Positions 7,451-16,692 of a stretch of 44,535 nucleotides of DNA are shown piece by piece. Made by a program: the position numbers and the translations under genes. Under the pieces are notes generated by a model. The model had not been told where the DNA came from. It searched no databases and worked only from the letters and a program-made list of their open reading frames with translations. The DNA is taken from NCBI GenBank assembly GCA_964488355.1, contig CAZAUJ010000020.1, forward strand, positions 1 to 44,535, in the 5' to 3' direction. The stretch's first letter is position 1. Every line of letters begins with the position of its first letter. The stretch is from Thermoanaerobaculum sp964488355. GTDB lineage: Bacteria; Acidobacteriota; Thermoanaerobaculia; Thermoanaerobaculales; Thermoanaerobaculaceae.

Positions 7451-8705
7451 GGGAAACCTCCTTTCGCCATAAGCCGAAAAGCTTGTGTAAGAGTGCCTTT
7501 CTTCTTGGTGAGCGGGCGGAAGGGAACCCCACCGTGCCCGCGCTCGTTTGCAAGCCGTAGTGCAGCAGTCCCAGGGCGCAGGCGGCTGCCCGCCCGGGGA
7601 AGGCCGGATCCACCAGGCATTGGGTCTCATCCGTGAAAGCCAGCGGGTCGCCCAGGCGGGAGGGGCAGCCGAAAACCGCGGCGCCTTGGGTTTCAATCCC
7701 GTCCAGATGCGAGCCACCGCCGCAAAAGGCGGTGTTGAGGAGCTGCACCTGCTTGGTCACCTGGCGGGTCCAATTGAGACCCACGATTTGAAAAAGCTCC
7801 ACCACACGGGCAGCAGCCACGCGGCAAGCCTCCTTGCGGGATACGTTCCGCCGCTCTCCCGCAAGAGTGGGTAGGGAAATGACCTCTTCCTCATCCACCG
7901 TCTCCAACAGGAGCGTGAGCTTGTTTTTCTTGGCCTCCTCGGCTGCGGAGAAGGTGGTGGTCAAGAAGTGCACCAGGTCATGCTCCACCATGCCCGATCC
8001 CAAGGGAACGGTACCGGTGGCCCAAAGGTGGTCCTCGTGCCAAAGGGCGTAGCCGGTGGTCGCGTGGCCCAAATCCACCAGCAGCGCACCCAAGCGCCGC
8101 TCTTCGGGGGTAAGCACCGCCAGAGACGCGGCCACCGGCGAAAAGAGGAACCCCTCCACCTCCACTCCCGCTTCGTTGACGGCTTTCTCCAGCGTGCGTA
8201 TTGCCCCTTTCTGGCAGGAGAGCACCAGGGCGTTCATGGACAGGCGGCTACCCTCCATGCCTTCGGGATTGACCAGGTTGGTCTGGTCGTCCAACACGAA
8301 GTCGTGGGGCAAGACGTTCAGTACCTGATGATCGAGCGGCAGGTTTTGCCAGCGAACCGCTTCCCACAGCCGGTCCAGGTCCTGAGCGGTTACTGGGCGA
8401 GGTTTGGCCCCCAGCTGCAAGGTAGTGGTGGTCATGCGGCCCACCACCGAGGCGGAAATCACGCCCACCCAAGCCTTCTCCATCAGGGTCTTGGCTAAGG
8501 TTTCCGCCTCTTGCACCGCTTCCTTAATGGCCTCCACCACCTTTTTCAGATCCACCACGTGGCCGTCCTTGAGGCCGGAATCCAAAGGCGCCAAGCCCAC
8601 GCCCTTGACCACCAGCTGGCCACTCTCTCCCGCTTGGCCAATGAGGGCCAGCACGCGGGAGTGCCCCACGTCCAAAGCCGCTACCGGGGCGGGCGTTGGG
8701 CTCAT
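7437..8705 (-). CDS. ftsA: Cell division protein FtsA
   Basis: Actin-like ATPase that anchors FtsZ to the membrane; 422 residues. The N-terminus has the phosphate-1 segment (VAALDVGHSRVLALIG), the centre the second ATPase motif (ALLVDLGHATTGYALW), and later a CGGGSHLDGI adenosine-type motif. The last residues (RRKALLHKLFGLWRKEV) form a basic amphipathic helix, the expected membrane-targeting tail. The start ATG at 8705 follows AGAGGAGG and overlaps the ftsQ stop in ATGA. The sequence is fairly divergent for FtsA, but position between ftsQ and ftsZ and the C-terminal helix make the call firm. Confidence 0.93.
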   Translation of the reverse strand: MSPTPAPVAALDVGHSRVLALIGQAGESGQLVVKGVGLAPLDSGLKDGHVVDLKKVVEAIKEAVQEAETLAKTLMEKAWVGVISASVVGRMTTTTLQLGAKPRPVTAQDLDRLWEAVRWQNLPLDHQVLNVLPHDFVLDDQTNLVNPEGMEGSRLSMNALVLSCQKGAIRTLEKAVNEAGVEVEGFLFSPVAASLAVLTPEERRLGALLVDLGHATTGYALWHEDHLWATGTVPLGSGMVEHDLVHFLTTTFSAAEEAKKNKLTLLLETVDEEEVISLPTLAGERRNVSRKEACRVAAARVVELFQIVGLNWTRQVTKQVQLLNTAFCGGGSHLDGIETQGAAVFGCPSRLGDPLAFTDETQCLVDPAFPGRAAACALGLLHYGLQTSAGTVGFPSARSPRRKALLHKLFGLWRKEVSHDHI

Positions 8706-9403
8706 GGGCGAGCCTCCTCTCTTGGCTCGAGGTAAATCTTGCCAGCAACGCGCGCGTCTATCCGTGCCACCGCCGGAAAGCCGGCTTTTTCCCAGGCGGC
8801 GAGCACGTGGCGTGCAAGAGCTAGGTTCTGCGCCTGGTCCGTACTCACCAGCACCTCCAGCGCCTCCTCCTGGAACTGGAGCGCCAGCTGGCCCAACGCC
8901 AGCCGTCGGCAGAGCCGCACGGAACGCCCCCACAGGCTCTCCATTTCAGGCAGCAGGGCCAAAGCCCGAGCTCGCTCTTCCGGGTAGGGGGCAAAGCCTT
9001 CCAACTGGACCCGCGGGCCCAGTTCGGCTGCCTGTCCCAAAAGGCGACCCTTTTCATCCACCAGCTTGGGCGGTTGCTCGTCGACCAGCACAGCCACCGG
9101 CGTTCGCTCCCGCACCTGGCAACGAAGGGTGCCGTCGAGCGCCACCGCCACCTGCGCATCCTCCACCCAGGGGATACCCAAAAGGCGCTGGCGCAAGGTG
9201 CTGGCAGAAGCGGCAAAGGGGGAACGACCAACCACTTCGCCCAGGGCCTGTCGCACCTCCGCCGGGTCGAAGGTGCGCGCGCCACTCACCTCCACACGGC
9301 GAATCTGCCACGCGTGCCCCAGCACCGCGGCGCCCAACAGCGCAGCGGCACCGCCCGAAAGCCAGGGCACGCCTCGGCGAAACCCGGTGCCTGCACGTCT
9401 CAT
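8702..9403 (-). CDS. ftsQ: Cell division protein FtsQ (POTRA domain)
   Basis: A 233-residue bitopic inner-membrane protein of the divisome. A basic N-terminus (MRRAGTGFRRG) leads to one transmembrane helix (about 13-31), then a POTRA domain (IRRVEVSGARTFDPAEVRQAL ... IPWVEDAQVAVALDGTLRCQVRERTPVAVL) and the FtsQ beta domain. Length and order are normal. Its ATG overlaps the murC stop (ATGA) and its own stop overlaps the ftsA start (ATGA). Confidence 0.92.
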   Translation of the reverse strand: MRRAGTGFRRGVPWLSGGAAALLGAAVLGHAWQIRRVEVSGARTFDPAEVRQALGEVVGRSPFAASASTLRQRLLGIPWVEDAQVAVALDGTLRCQVRERTPVAVLVDEQPPKLVDEKGRLLGQAAELGPRVQLEGFAPYPEERARALALLPEMESLWGRSVRLCRRLALGQLALQFQEEALEVLVSTDQAQNLALARHVLAAWEKAGFPAVARIDARVAGKIYLEPREEARP

Positions 9404-10776
9404 GGGCTGCCCTCCGCCACCAGCTCCTCGGCCAAGAGCACCACGTTTCCGGCTCCTAGGGTGAGCAGCACGTCGCCCTCCCGCAGCTCGGAGGCCAGCG
9501 CCGCCTTGGCTGACTCCATGTTGGTCAGGGCCCGGACGCGGCGATGCCCTGCTTTTTGCGCTGCCTCGAGGATGAGTTCGGCGCAAACGCCAGGAATGGG
9601 CGCTTCCCGCGCGGGGTAGATGGGCAGGAGAAAGGCTACGTCCGCCGCCAGCAGGGCCTCGCCGAACTCCCGGGCGAAGGCTTGGGTACGGGAAAAGAGG
9701 TGCGGCTGAAAGACCACCACCAACCGCCGGCCAGGGAACCGCTGCCGGGCGGCGGCCAAGGTAGCTGCCACCTCGGTGGGGTGGTGGGCGTAGTCGTCTA
9801 CTACCGTGACCCCCCGCACCTCCCCCTTCACCTCGAAGCGCCGCGCCACGCCGGAGAAGCTGGCCACCGCTGCCGCTGCCTGCTGGTAACTCGCGCCTAT
9901 CTCCAAGGCGGTGGCTAGAGCGGCAAGGGCGTTGCTCAGCCCGTGAAGCCCGAGAAGGGGCACCGCCAGTTCCCCCAGCTCTTGGCCGCGCCAAACCACC
10001 ACCGCCCGCGCACCCTCGGGGGTAAACGCCCACTGACGGGCATGGAGGTCGGCCTGGGAGGTAAGCCCGTAGGTCACGGTTCGCCGAGAAAAACGCGGCA
10101 GGAGGCGCCGTACCCCCGCATCCCCCAGGTTAGCCACCACCGCGCCGTAAAAGGGGACGGCGTTGGCGAACTGTACGAACGCATCCTCCAGCGCGGCCAG
10201 ATGGCCGTAGGTGTCCAGGTGTTCCGCTTCCACGTTGGTGAGCACGGCCAGCACCGGGTGGAGGGCCAGGAAGGAGCGGTCAAACTCGTCGGCCTCGCAA
10301 ACCAGGTACTCGGATTGGCCCAGGCGGGCGTGGGCGGCGAGGAAGTGAACCCTTCCCCCCACGATGACGGTGGGGTCAAAACCCGCCCGCGTGAGGATGT
10401 AGCCGGTGAGGGAGGTGGTGGTGGTTTTGCCGTGGGTTCCAGCCACGGCCACGGTCCACTTGAGGCGGGAGACCTCCCCCAGCATTTCCGCTCGGCGAAT
10501 CACCGGGATGCCTTGCCTTTTGGCCGCCTGAAGCTCGCTGTTGTCGCTGCTCACGGCGGAGGAAACCACCAGCACGTCCACCCCTGTGAGATGCTCCGGG
10601 CTGTGACCCAACTGGCATGGAATGCCAAGGGACGCCAGCCTTTGGGTGGTCTCGCTGGCAGCAACGTCGCAGCCGGAAACCGTCAGGCCCTCTTTTTGCA
10701 GGATTTCCGCCAGACCGCACATCCCGGCACCGCCGATGCCCACAAAGTGCAGGTGACGGACACGGCCGAAGTTCAT
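9400..10776 (-). CDS. murC: UDP-N-acetylmuramate-L-alanine ligase
   Basis: Cytoplasmic ATP-dependent ligase adding L-Ala to UDP-MurNAc; 458 residues. The N-terminal Rossmann part begins HLHFVGIGGAGMCGLAEIL, the ATP loop is VAGTHGKTTTTS (about 110-121), the central domain has EADEFDRSFL and the C-terminal domain VDDYAHHPTEV. The start at 10776 overlaps the murG stop. In many genomes murB and/or ddl follow murC; here ftsQ follows at once. Confidence 0.97.
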   Translation of the reverse strand: MNFGRVRHLHFVGIGGAGMCGLAEILQKEGLTVSGCDVAASETTQRLASLGIPCQLGHSPEHLTGVDVLVVSSAVSSDNSELQAAKRQGIPVIRRAEMLGEVSRLKWTVAVAGTHGKTTTTSLTGYILTRAGFDPTVIVGGRVHFLAAHARLGQSEYLVCEADEFDRSFLALHPVLAVLTNVEAEHLDTYGHLAALEDAFVQFANAVPFYGAVVANLGDAGVRRLLPRFSRRTVTYGLTSQADLHARQWAFTPEGARAVVVWRGQELGELAVPLLGLHGLSNALAALATALEIGASYQQAAAAVASFSGVARRFEVKGEVRGVTVVDDYAHHPTEVAATLAAARQRFPGRRLVVVFQPHLFSRTQAFAREFGEALLAADVAFLLPIYPAREAPIPGVCAELILEAAQKAGHRRVRALTNMESAKAALASELREGDVLLTLGAGNVVLLAEELVAEGSP

Positions 10777-11849
10777 GCTGCCGCCTCCGCTGTGCCTCCC
10801 GCCAGCCGCGCCAACCAGCGGGCAATGGCGTCCACGGCGTCCTCCCGCGCCAGAGCCCGGCCCGCTGCCCCTTTGGCTGGCAGCTTTTCCAGTTGGGCCA
10901 GGGCCTCCTGCAGCAGCCGTGCCAGGGCTTGGGGGCTCGCCTGGGCCTCCTCCAACACCCAGGCAGCCCCGGTGGCCGCGTACGCTTGGGCATTGGCCAG
11001 CTGGTGGCCAGCAGCCGCTTGGCTGAAAGGGATGAGCACCGCGGCCCGACCTGCTGCCGCCAGCTCGGTGACCGTCAGCGCCCCAGCCCTGGCCACCACC
11101 AGGGGGACGGTGGCCAACGCCTCCCAAGGCTTGGTAAGAAACGGGACAACGATGGCCGAAAGCCCCAGCTCGGCGTACCGGTGTTTGACCTCTTCCACCC
11201 ACCGCCCACCCGCCTGGTGCGTTACCTCTGGCCGTTGGGCCGCGGGCAGCAAAGCTAGCGCCTCCGGTACGACGCGGTTGAGGAACTGGGAGCCCTGGCT
11301 GCCGCCCAGAACCAGCAGCGCCCGCCGCGCGGGAGCCGCCGCCAGTTGGAAGAACTCAGGTCGAACCGGGTTGCCGGTGAAGCGGGCAGGCAGGGAAGGA
11401 AAAGCGGAAAGGGCTTGGGGGAAGCCACAGGCGATGCCTTGCGCCCAGGGTGCCAGCAGGCGATGGCTTAAGCCGGGCAAGGCGTTTTGCTCCTGCACGA
11501 GCAACGGCACGGCACCGCTGGCGGCTGCCAGCCCCCCGGGCAGCGCGGCGTAACCCCCCACCGAGAGCACCACCTGGGCCCGCACCGTCGCCAGGTAGGC
11601 TCGCGCCGCCACTACGGCAAGGGGCAAACGGGCCAGACTGGTCAGCTTTGCCTTCCAGGTCACGCCCACCGCCCCGGAGACGGCCAGCAAGCGGTGAGGG
11701 ATGCCGAGCTCAGGTAGCTTCTGCGCCTCGAGGCCACGGCGAGCCCCCAGCCAGAAAACCTCCCAACCTTTGCGGCGCGCCAGCTCTGCCACCGCCAAAC
11801 CCGGGAAGAAGTGGCCTCCCGTCCCGCCGCCAGCAACCAGCAGCCTCAT
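10773..11849 (-). CDS. murG: UDP-N-acetylglucosamine transferase MurG (lipid II synthesis)
   Basis: Membrane-associated GT28 glycosyltransferase that turns lipid I into lipid II; 358 residues. The first G loop is MRLLVAGGGTGGHFFPGLAVA, and the second-domain GGSQGS motif and the donor-binding region (RAGALTVTELAAAGRAAVLIP, HQLANAQAY) are present. The chain is unusually Ala/Leu-rich, like its neighbours. Start ATG at 11849 overlaps the ftsW stop (ATGA) and its stop overlaps the murC start. Confidence 0.96.
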   Translation of the reverse strand: MRLLVAGGGTGGHFFPGLAVAELARRKGWEVFWLGARRGLEAQKLPELGIPHRLLAVSGAVGVTWKAKLTSLARLPLAVVAARAYLATVRAQVVLSVGGYAALPGGLAAASGAVPLLVQEQNALPGLSHRLLAPWAQGIACGFPQALSAFPSLPARFTGNPVRPEFFQLAAAPARRALLVLGGSQGSQFLNRVVPEALALLPAAQRPEVTHQAGGRWVEEVKHRYAELGLSAIVVPFLTKPWEALATVPLVVARAGALTVTELAAAGRAAVLIPFSQAAAGHQLANAQAYAATGAAWVLEEAQASPQALARLLQEALAQLEKLPAKGAAGRALAREDAVDAIARWLARLAGGTAEAAA

Positions 11850-12922
11850 GAACCCTCCTTGGCCACGTTGAGGACCAAGCCTAGGCCTGAGAGGTTGGCC
11901 AAGAGGTCGGAACCGCCTGCCGAAATGAGGGGCAAAGGCATACCCTTGGTGGGGACCAGACCCAAGCATACCGCCACGTGCAGCAAGGTTTGCAACGCCA
12001 GCTGGCAGCCCAGGCCCAAGGCCAGGAGGGCGGCCGCGCGCTGGGGCGCCCGCAGGCCGGCACGCACGCAGCGCGCCACCAGAAATGCCAAAAGTGCCAA
12101 CAGGAACAGGCTGCCAATAAAGCCCACCTCCTCGCCGGCGATGGCGAAGATGAAGTCGGTATGAGGCTGGGGCAGGAAGAACAGCTTCTGCATGCTGGCG
12201 CCGGGACCCCTTCCCAACAGGCCACCGCTGCCCAGGGCGATGAGAGCTTGCTGCACCTGAAAGCTTTCGCCCGAGAGAAAGTCCATGACCCGCTGCAAGC
12301 GATATGGCACCATGAGCACACCCATCACGGCCAGGGCGGCGGCAGCCGCAAGGGCACCCCCCAGCGCCGCCGTGCGGGCCTCTGCCAGGTAAAGCATGGC
12401 CACCGCTGTGCCCGCAAGCAACAAGGCGCTGCCCAAATCCGGTTCAAAGTACACCAGGGCCACCGTCGTCGTCACCAAGAGAAAGGCGGCGGCCAGGTAC
12501 GGGTTTTGCGCCTTGCCCTGGCGTGGCATCTCTGCAAGCAAAACCGCCAGGGCCAGGGGGAGCGTGACCTTGGCAAGCGCGGAAGGCTGGAAGGTGCCCA
12601 CCGGAAGGCGCAGCCATCGGTGGGTGCCCGCGAGCTCCGGTTGGAAGTAGGGAATGAGCAGCAGCACCCAGGTGAAGGCCAGGGCTGTCCACGCCACCCG
12701 CCGAGAAAGCAAACGCTCCAGCGGCAGGAAGGCGGCACCGAGCATGAGCACACTTCCCAAAACCCAAGCCATGAACTGGCGGTAGGCAAACTCCCAGCTG
12801 CCCACGCGGTACAAGCCAGCCGCCAAGGGCGCCGAGGCCGACCAAACCAACGCGATACCCACCAGCGCGCTTACCAGCGTGGCAGAAAGGAGCAGGCCGT
12901 CCAGGTGCTTACGCTTCGGCAT
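11846..12922 (-). CDS. ftsW: SEDS peptidoglycan glycosyltransferase FtsW
   Basis: Polytopic membrane polymerase that builds septal peptidoglycan from lipid II with FtsI; 358 residues with about 10 transmembrane helices. SEDS-family landmarks are present: HRWLRLPVGTFQPSALAKV, YFEPDLGSALLL, HTDFIFAIAGEEVGFIG, and the C-terminal PLPLISAGGSDLLANLSGLGLVLNV. The start at 12922 gives MPKRKHLDGLLLSAT, a positive-inside N-terminus, and overlaps the murD end by 14 bases. Position between murD and murG supports FtsW rather than RodA. Confidence 0.95.
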   Translation of the reverse strand: MPKRKHLDGLLLSATLVSALVGIALVWSASAPLAAGLYRVGSWEFAYRQFMAWVLGSVLMLGAAFLPLERLLSRRVAWTALAFTWVLLLIPYFQPELAGTHRWLRLPVGTFQPSALAKVTLPLALAVLLAEMPRQGKAQNPYLAAAFLLVTTTVALVYFEPDLGSALLLAGTAVAMLYLAEARTAALGGALAAAAALAVMGVLMVPYRLQRVMDFLSGESFQVQQALIALGSGGLLGRGPGASMQKLFFLPQPHTDFIFAIAGEEVGFIGSLFLLALLAFLVARCVRAGLRAPQRAAALLALGLGCQLALQTLLHVAVCLGLVPTKGMPLPLISAGGSDLLANLSGLGLVLNVAKEGS

Positions 12923-14255
12923 GAGGGTCTTCTCCCGTAACCAGGCGGGCAAACTCATGGCCCCGGTGGGCGTAATCGCGAAACTGGTCGAAGGAGGCGC
13001 AGGCGGGGGAGAGCAAAACCACGTCCCCCGCCTCTGCCATAGCCTTGGCTCGCCGCACCGCTTCCTGCAGGGTGCCGCACATTTCCACCGGCACCACGTC
13101 CTCCAGCACCGGCGCGATGTCTGCCGCTGCTTGGCCAATCAGATAGGCGCGCTTGACTTTCCCCGTCACCGCAGCCGCCAGGGGGCGGAAATCCTGCCCC
13201 TTGCCCAAACCGCCTAGGATCAGATGCACGCGGCCATCGGGATAGCCTGCCAAACCGGCAATGACCGCACCCACATTGGTGCCTTTGGAGTCGTCCACAA
13301 ACCGCACCCCGCCCAGCTCGGCCACCAGCTCATGGCGGTGGGGCAGCCCGCGGAAGCTGCGCAAGCCCGCGGCGATGGCCTCGCGGCCCACACCCAGGCA
13401 GGAACAGGCCAAGGCTGCCGCCAGGGCGTTGGACACGTTGTGCAGGCCGAGCAGGGGAACCGCCTGACAAGGCACGAGCACCTGCTTGCGCAGCATCAGG
13501 TACGTGCCGTCCAGGTGCGCTTCGGCGGTGCGGTCTGTAAGGGAGAAGGTGTGGCGTTGGCTGGGTACAGGAAGCTGGGCCACCGTCGGATCGTCGGCGT
13601 TCACCACCGCGTGGTCGCGGACGGTTTGGAAGGCGAAGATTTTGGCCTTGGCCTGCAGGTACGCCTCCAGGCTGCCGTGGCGGTCCAGGTGGTCGGGCGA
13701 GAAGTTGAGGAACACCGCCACCTGCGGTCGCAAGCTGCTAATGAGTTCCAGCTGGAAGGACGAAAGCTCCCACACCAACACGTCCCAGCCCCCGCGCAGG
13801 ACCATGCCACTGGCTGCCGGTCCCAGGTTTCCGCCCACGGCCACCTTCCATCCAGCAGTCCTGAGAATGTGGCCTACCAGCTCGGTGACCGTGCTTTTGC
13901 CGTTGGAACCGGTAACGCCGACCACAGGCGTGTTACCGGCAAAGCGGTACGCGAGCTCCACTTCCGGCAGAATGGGCAGGCCCCGGCGGCGGCCCGCCTC
14001 TACTAAGGGGGCCGTGGGGGGAACACCCGGGGAAAGGACCACCACGTCCACGTCCTGCAAGACCTCTTCGCCCACCGGCCCTAACTGCACCTCCACCTCG
14101 GGGGGCAACTCGGCCAGGCGGTGGGCCAGGGTGGCGGCGTCGGCCTGGTCCACCGCGCGCACCGGCACACCCTGCCAGCGCAACAGCCGGCAGGCGTCCA
14201 CGCCAGAGACACCCAAACCCACCACCAAGGCGCGTCGCCAGCTCTCGGATCTCAT
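12909..14255 (-). CDS. murD: UDP-N-acetylmuramoyl-L-alanine-D-glutamate ligase
   Basis: Adds D-Glu to UDP-MurNAc-L-Ala; 448 residues. It has the N-terminal nucleotide-sugar domain (ALVVGLGVSGVDACRLL), ATP loop GVTGSNGKSTVTEL, the NFSPDHLDRHGS segment with the Mg/carbamate region after it, and VRFVDDSKGTNVGA in the C-terminal half. The ATG at 14255 overlaps the mraY stop (ATGA). The frame is open further upstream, but that part is mraY read in the wrong frame. Confidence 0.97.
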   Translation of the reverse strand: MRSESWRRALVVGLGVSGVDACRLLRWQGVPVRAVDQADAATLAHRLAELPPEVEVQLGPVGEEVLQDVDVVVLSPGVPPTAPLVEAGRRRGLPILPEVELAYRFAGNTPVVGVTGSNGKSTVTELVGHILRTAGWKVAVGGNLGPAASGMVLRGGWDVLVWELSSFQLELISSLRPQVAVFLNFSPDHLDRHGSLEAYLQAKAKIFAFQTVRDHAVVNADDPTVAQLPVPSQRHTFSLTDRTAEAHLDGTYLMLRKQVLVPCQAVPLLGLHNVSNALAAALACSCLGVGREAIAAGLRSFRGLPHRHELVAELGGVRFVDDSKGTNVGAVIAGLAGYPDGRVHLILGGLGKGQDFRPLAAAVTGKVKRAYLIGQAAADIAPVLEDVVPVEMCGTLQEAVRRAKAMAEAGDVVLLSPACASFDQFRDYAHRGHEFARLVTGEDPHAEA

Positions 14256-15337
14256 CGCAGTTTCAAGGTGGCCAACCCGGCCAAGGCGCAGATCGCCGCC
14301 ACAATCCAAAAGCGCACCACCACTTGCGTTTCCGCCCAGCCGGAAAGCTCGAAGTGGTGGTGCAAAGGAGACATGCGAAACACCCGCTTGCCGCGCAAAC
14401 GGAAACTGGCAACCTGCAAGATCACGGAGAAGGCCTCCGCCACGAACAAACCGCCCACAATGACCAACGCCAGCTCCTGCTTGGCAATCACCGCGGTGAT
14501 GCCGACGGCTGCCCCCAGGCTCAGCGAGCCCACGTCGCCCATGAACACCTGCGCTGGGTGACAGTTGAACCAGAGGAACGCCAGGGCGGCGCCTACCAAG
14601 CTGGCGCAAAACACCGCCACTTCCCCGGCACCAGCAACCGCCGGCACCTGCAGGTACTGGGCGATCTTGGCGTGCCCGGCCACGTAGGAGAACACGGCAA
14701 AGGTGCCGGAGGCCAAGATGGTGGAGCCGATGGCCAAGCCGTCCAAGCCGTCGGTGAGGTTGACGGCGTTGGAAGCACCCACCAGCACCAGCACCACAAA
14801 AGGGATGTACGCCCAGCCCAGGTCCAGCTGCACGTTCTTGAAAAAGGGAACGTAAAGCCGGCCCGCATGCGGTGCGCTCCCAGCCACCAAACGCACCAAG
14901 ATGCCAGCGGCCGCCCCCGCGGCCAACTGCAGGGTGAGCTTTTCCCACGCGCGTAGGCCCAAGTTCTTGCCGCGCCTGACCTTGAGCCAGTCATCGAGAA
15001 AACCGATGGCAGCAAAGGCCAGGGTGGTCCCGCTGGCCACCCACACCCAAGGCTCGGTGGGATCGGCGAGCAACAGCACGGGAACCCAGAGCGCTGCCAG
15101 GATGAGCAACCCGCCCATGGTGGGGGTGCCGCTCTTGCCTCGGTGGCTCTGAGGCCCCTCCTCGCGCACGGTTTGACGTATGGCGAGACGCTGCAGGGCA
15201 GCAATCAGCTTGGGCCCGAGCCACAGACCCAGGACAAGAGCAAACATCACCGCCACTGCTGCCCGGAAGGTGATGTAGCGGAAGACGTTCAGCGGACGCC
15301 AAAGCTCCCGCAGGTGCCAAGCCAGCAGGTAGAGCAT
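14252..15337 (-). CDS. mraY: Phospho-N-acetylmuramoyl-pentapeptide transferase (lipid I synthesis)
   Basis: Integral membrane enzyme that transfers phospho-MurNAc-pentapeptide to undecaprenyl phosphate; 361 residues, about 10 transmembrane segments. The family's acidic motifs are present: DDWLKVRRGKNLGLRAWEK, NAVNLTDGLDGLA, FMGDVGSLSLGA, and the His box SPLHHHFELSG. The ATG at 15337 is 5 bases from GGAGGT; a GTG one codon earlier (15340) would make a GTGA overlap with murF and cannot be excluded. Confidence 0.97.
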   Translation of the reverse strand: MLYLLAWHLRELWRPLNVFRYITFRAAVAVMFALVLGLWLGPKLIAALQRLAIRQTVREEGPQSHRGKSGTPTMGGLLILAALWVPVLLLADPTEPWVWVASGTTLAFAAIGFLDDWLKVRRGKNLGLRAWEKLTLQLAAGAAAGILVRLVAGSAPHAGRLYVPFFKNVQLDLGWAYIPFVVLVLVGASNAVNLTDGLDGLAIGSTILASGTFAVFSYVAGHAKIAQYLQVPAVAGAGEVAVFCASLVGAALAFLWFNCHPAQVFMGDVGSLSLGAAVGITAVIAKQELALVIVGGLFVAEAFSVILQVASFRLRGKRVFRMSPLHHHFELSGWAETQVVVRFWIVAAICALAGLATLKLR

Positions 15338-16692
15338 CACCCACCTCCCCCGCAGAGAGCCGCCACCAGGCGATCCAGACCAATGCCGCGGGACCCCTTC
15401 ACAAGCACCACTTGCTCAGGCTGCAGCAACGGCCTGCAGGCGGTCACTGCCTCCTCGGCGGTCGGTACCCAAAAGGCTTGGGGCCCGAAGGCTTCGGCCA
15501 TGAGGCGGGCGTTTTCGCCGCCCACAGTCACCAGCGCGTGGCAGCAAGCCCTGGCTTTCTCGCCTACCTCACGGTGGAAGCGAGGGGCCTCCTCCCCCAG
15601 CTCGAGCATCTCGCCCAGCACCGCCAGCTTCGCTCCCGGCGTTTGCGCCAACAGCTCCAGCATGACCGCCACGGCCACGGGCGAGGCGTTGTAGCTGTCG
15701 TCCACCACCACCGCTCCCTGCGGCAGGCGCAGCACCTCGCCACGGTGCGGCTGAGGGAAAAGCCCAGCGGCAGTCCGCACCACCTCTTCAGGGGACACGC
15801 CCAGTCCCAGGGCGGCGCAGGCGGCGGCCAGAAAGTTTTCCGCTTGATGATGGCCCGCCAGGGGAAGGAACAGCTCAAAACATCCCTGCTCGCCGCGCAG
15901 CTCCAACTGCGAGCCCAAAAGCCCGCGGCTTTGGCAACGGGATATCCACAAATCGCTACCCTGCGGCAGGCCATAGCGCCGCACGCGGCCCGAAAAGCGC
16001 TGGGGAAAAGCCGACTGCCAAGGATCGGCGGCATTGACCACCAGTAGGCCGTCGTCCTGCAAAAAAGGAATGAGCTCGGCTTTGGCCTCGGCAATGGCTG
16101 AAAGCGAAGGAAAGAACTCCAAGTGCACCGGGGCAACGCGGGTGTAAAGGAGTAGCTGCGGCTGCAGCATCCGGCCCAGGCGGGTGAGCTCGCCCGCTCG
16201 GCTCATGCCTGCCTCGGCTACGAACCACTCCACCTCTTGGGCCAGGTTGAAAAGCTCGGTGGGCAAGCCCACCTGCGAGTTGCGCGAGAGGCGGGTTTCC
16301 CCAACCGACCAGCGCTGGCGCAAAAGGTGCGCCAGCATGCTTTTGGTGGTGGTCTTGCCCACGCTGCCGGTGACGGCCGCCACCGAGAACTGGGCTTGCT
16401 GCCGTAGGCACGCTGCTAGCCGTTGCAGCGCTTCCACCGTGTCCGGCACCACCAGCTGCGGCAGGGAACCGGGGCAGGGGCGCGCCACCAGGGCAGCCAC
16501 GGCCCCACGCTCTTTGGCCTGCTCCAGGTACAGGTGCCCGTCGGTGCGCTCGCCCACCACCGCCACGAACAGGTTTCCCGGCTGCGCCTGGCGGGAATCA
16601 AAGCAGATGCCCTGGACCTTGACCCGCTCGCTGCCCTGAGGGGCGGGCACGCCCAGCCAGGTAGCCAGCTGCGTTAAAGGCACCCGCCTCAC
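15337..16692 (-). CDS. murF: UDP-MurNAc-tripeptide-D-alanyl-D-alanine ligase
   Basis: Adds D-Ala-D-Ala to the UDP-MurNAc-tripeptide, the last cytoplasmic step; 451 residues. N-terminal domain with ICFDSRQAQPGNLFVAVVGE, ATP loop VTGSVGKTTTKSML (about 109-122), conserved NSQVGLPTELF and VVVDDSYNASPVAV. GTG start at 16692 lies in a GTGA overlap with murE. The substrate dipeptide must come from a ddl gene outside this window. Confidence 0.96.
   Translation of the reverse strand: MRRVPLTQLATWLGVPAPQGSERVKVQGICFDSRQAQPGNLFVAVVGERTDGHLYLEQAKERGAVAALVARPCPGSLPQLVVPDTVEALQRLAACLRQQAQFSVAAVTGSVGKTTTKSMLAHLLRQRWSVGETRLSRNSQVGLPTELFNLAQEVEWFVAEAGMSRAGELTRLGRMLQPQLLLYTRVAPVHLEFFPSLSAIAEAKAELIPFLQDDGLLVVNAADPWQSAFPQRFSGRVRRYGLPQGSDLWISRCQSRGLLGSQLELRGEQGCFELFLPLAGHHQAENFLAAACAALGLGVSPEEVVRTAAGLFPQPHRGEVLRLPQGAVVVDDSYNASPVAVAVMLELLAQTPGAKLAVLGEMLELGEEAPRFHREVGEKARACCHALVTVGGENARLMAEAFGPQAFWVPTAEEAVTACRPLLQPEQVVLVKGSRGIGLDRLVAALCGGGG

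Noticed and set aside
9943..11553. 536-codon plus-strand open frame across murC and murG
   Set aside because: Antisense shadow produced by codon bias; the sense genes are certain and overlap start-to-stop.
12909..14948. Long murD frame starting inside mraY
   Set aside because: The upstream 231 codons are mraY out of frame; the true start is the ATGA overlap at 14255.
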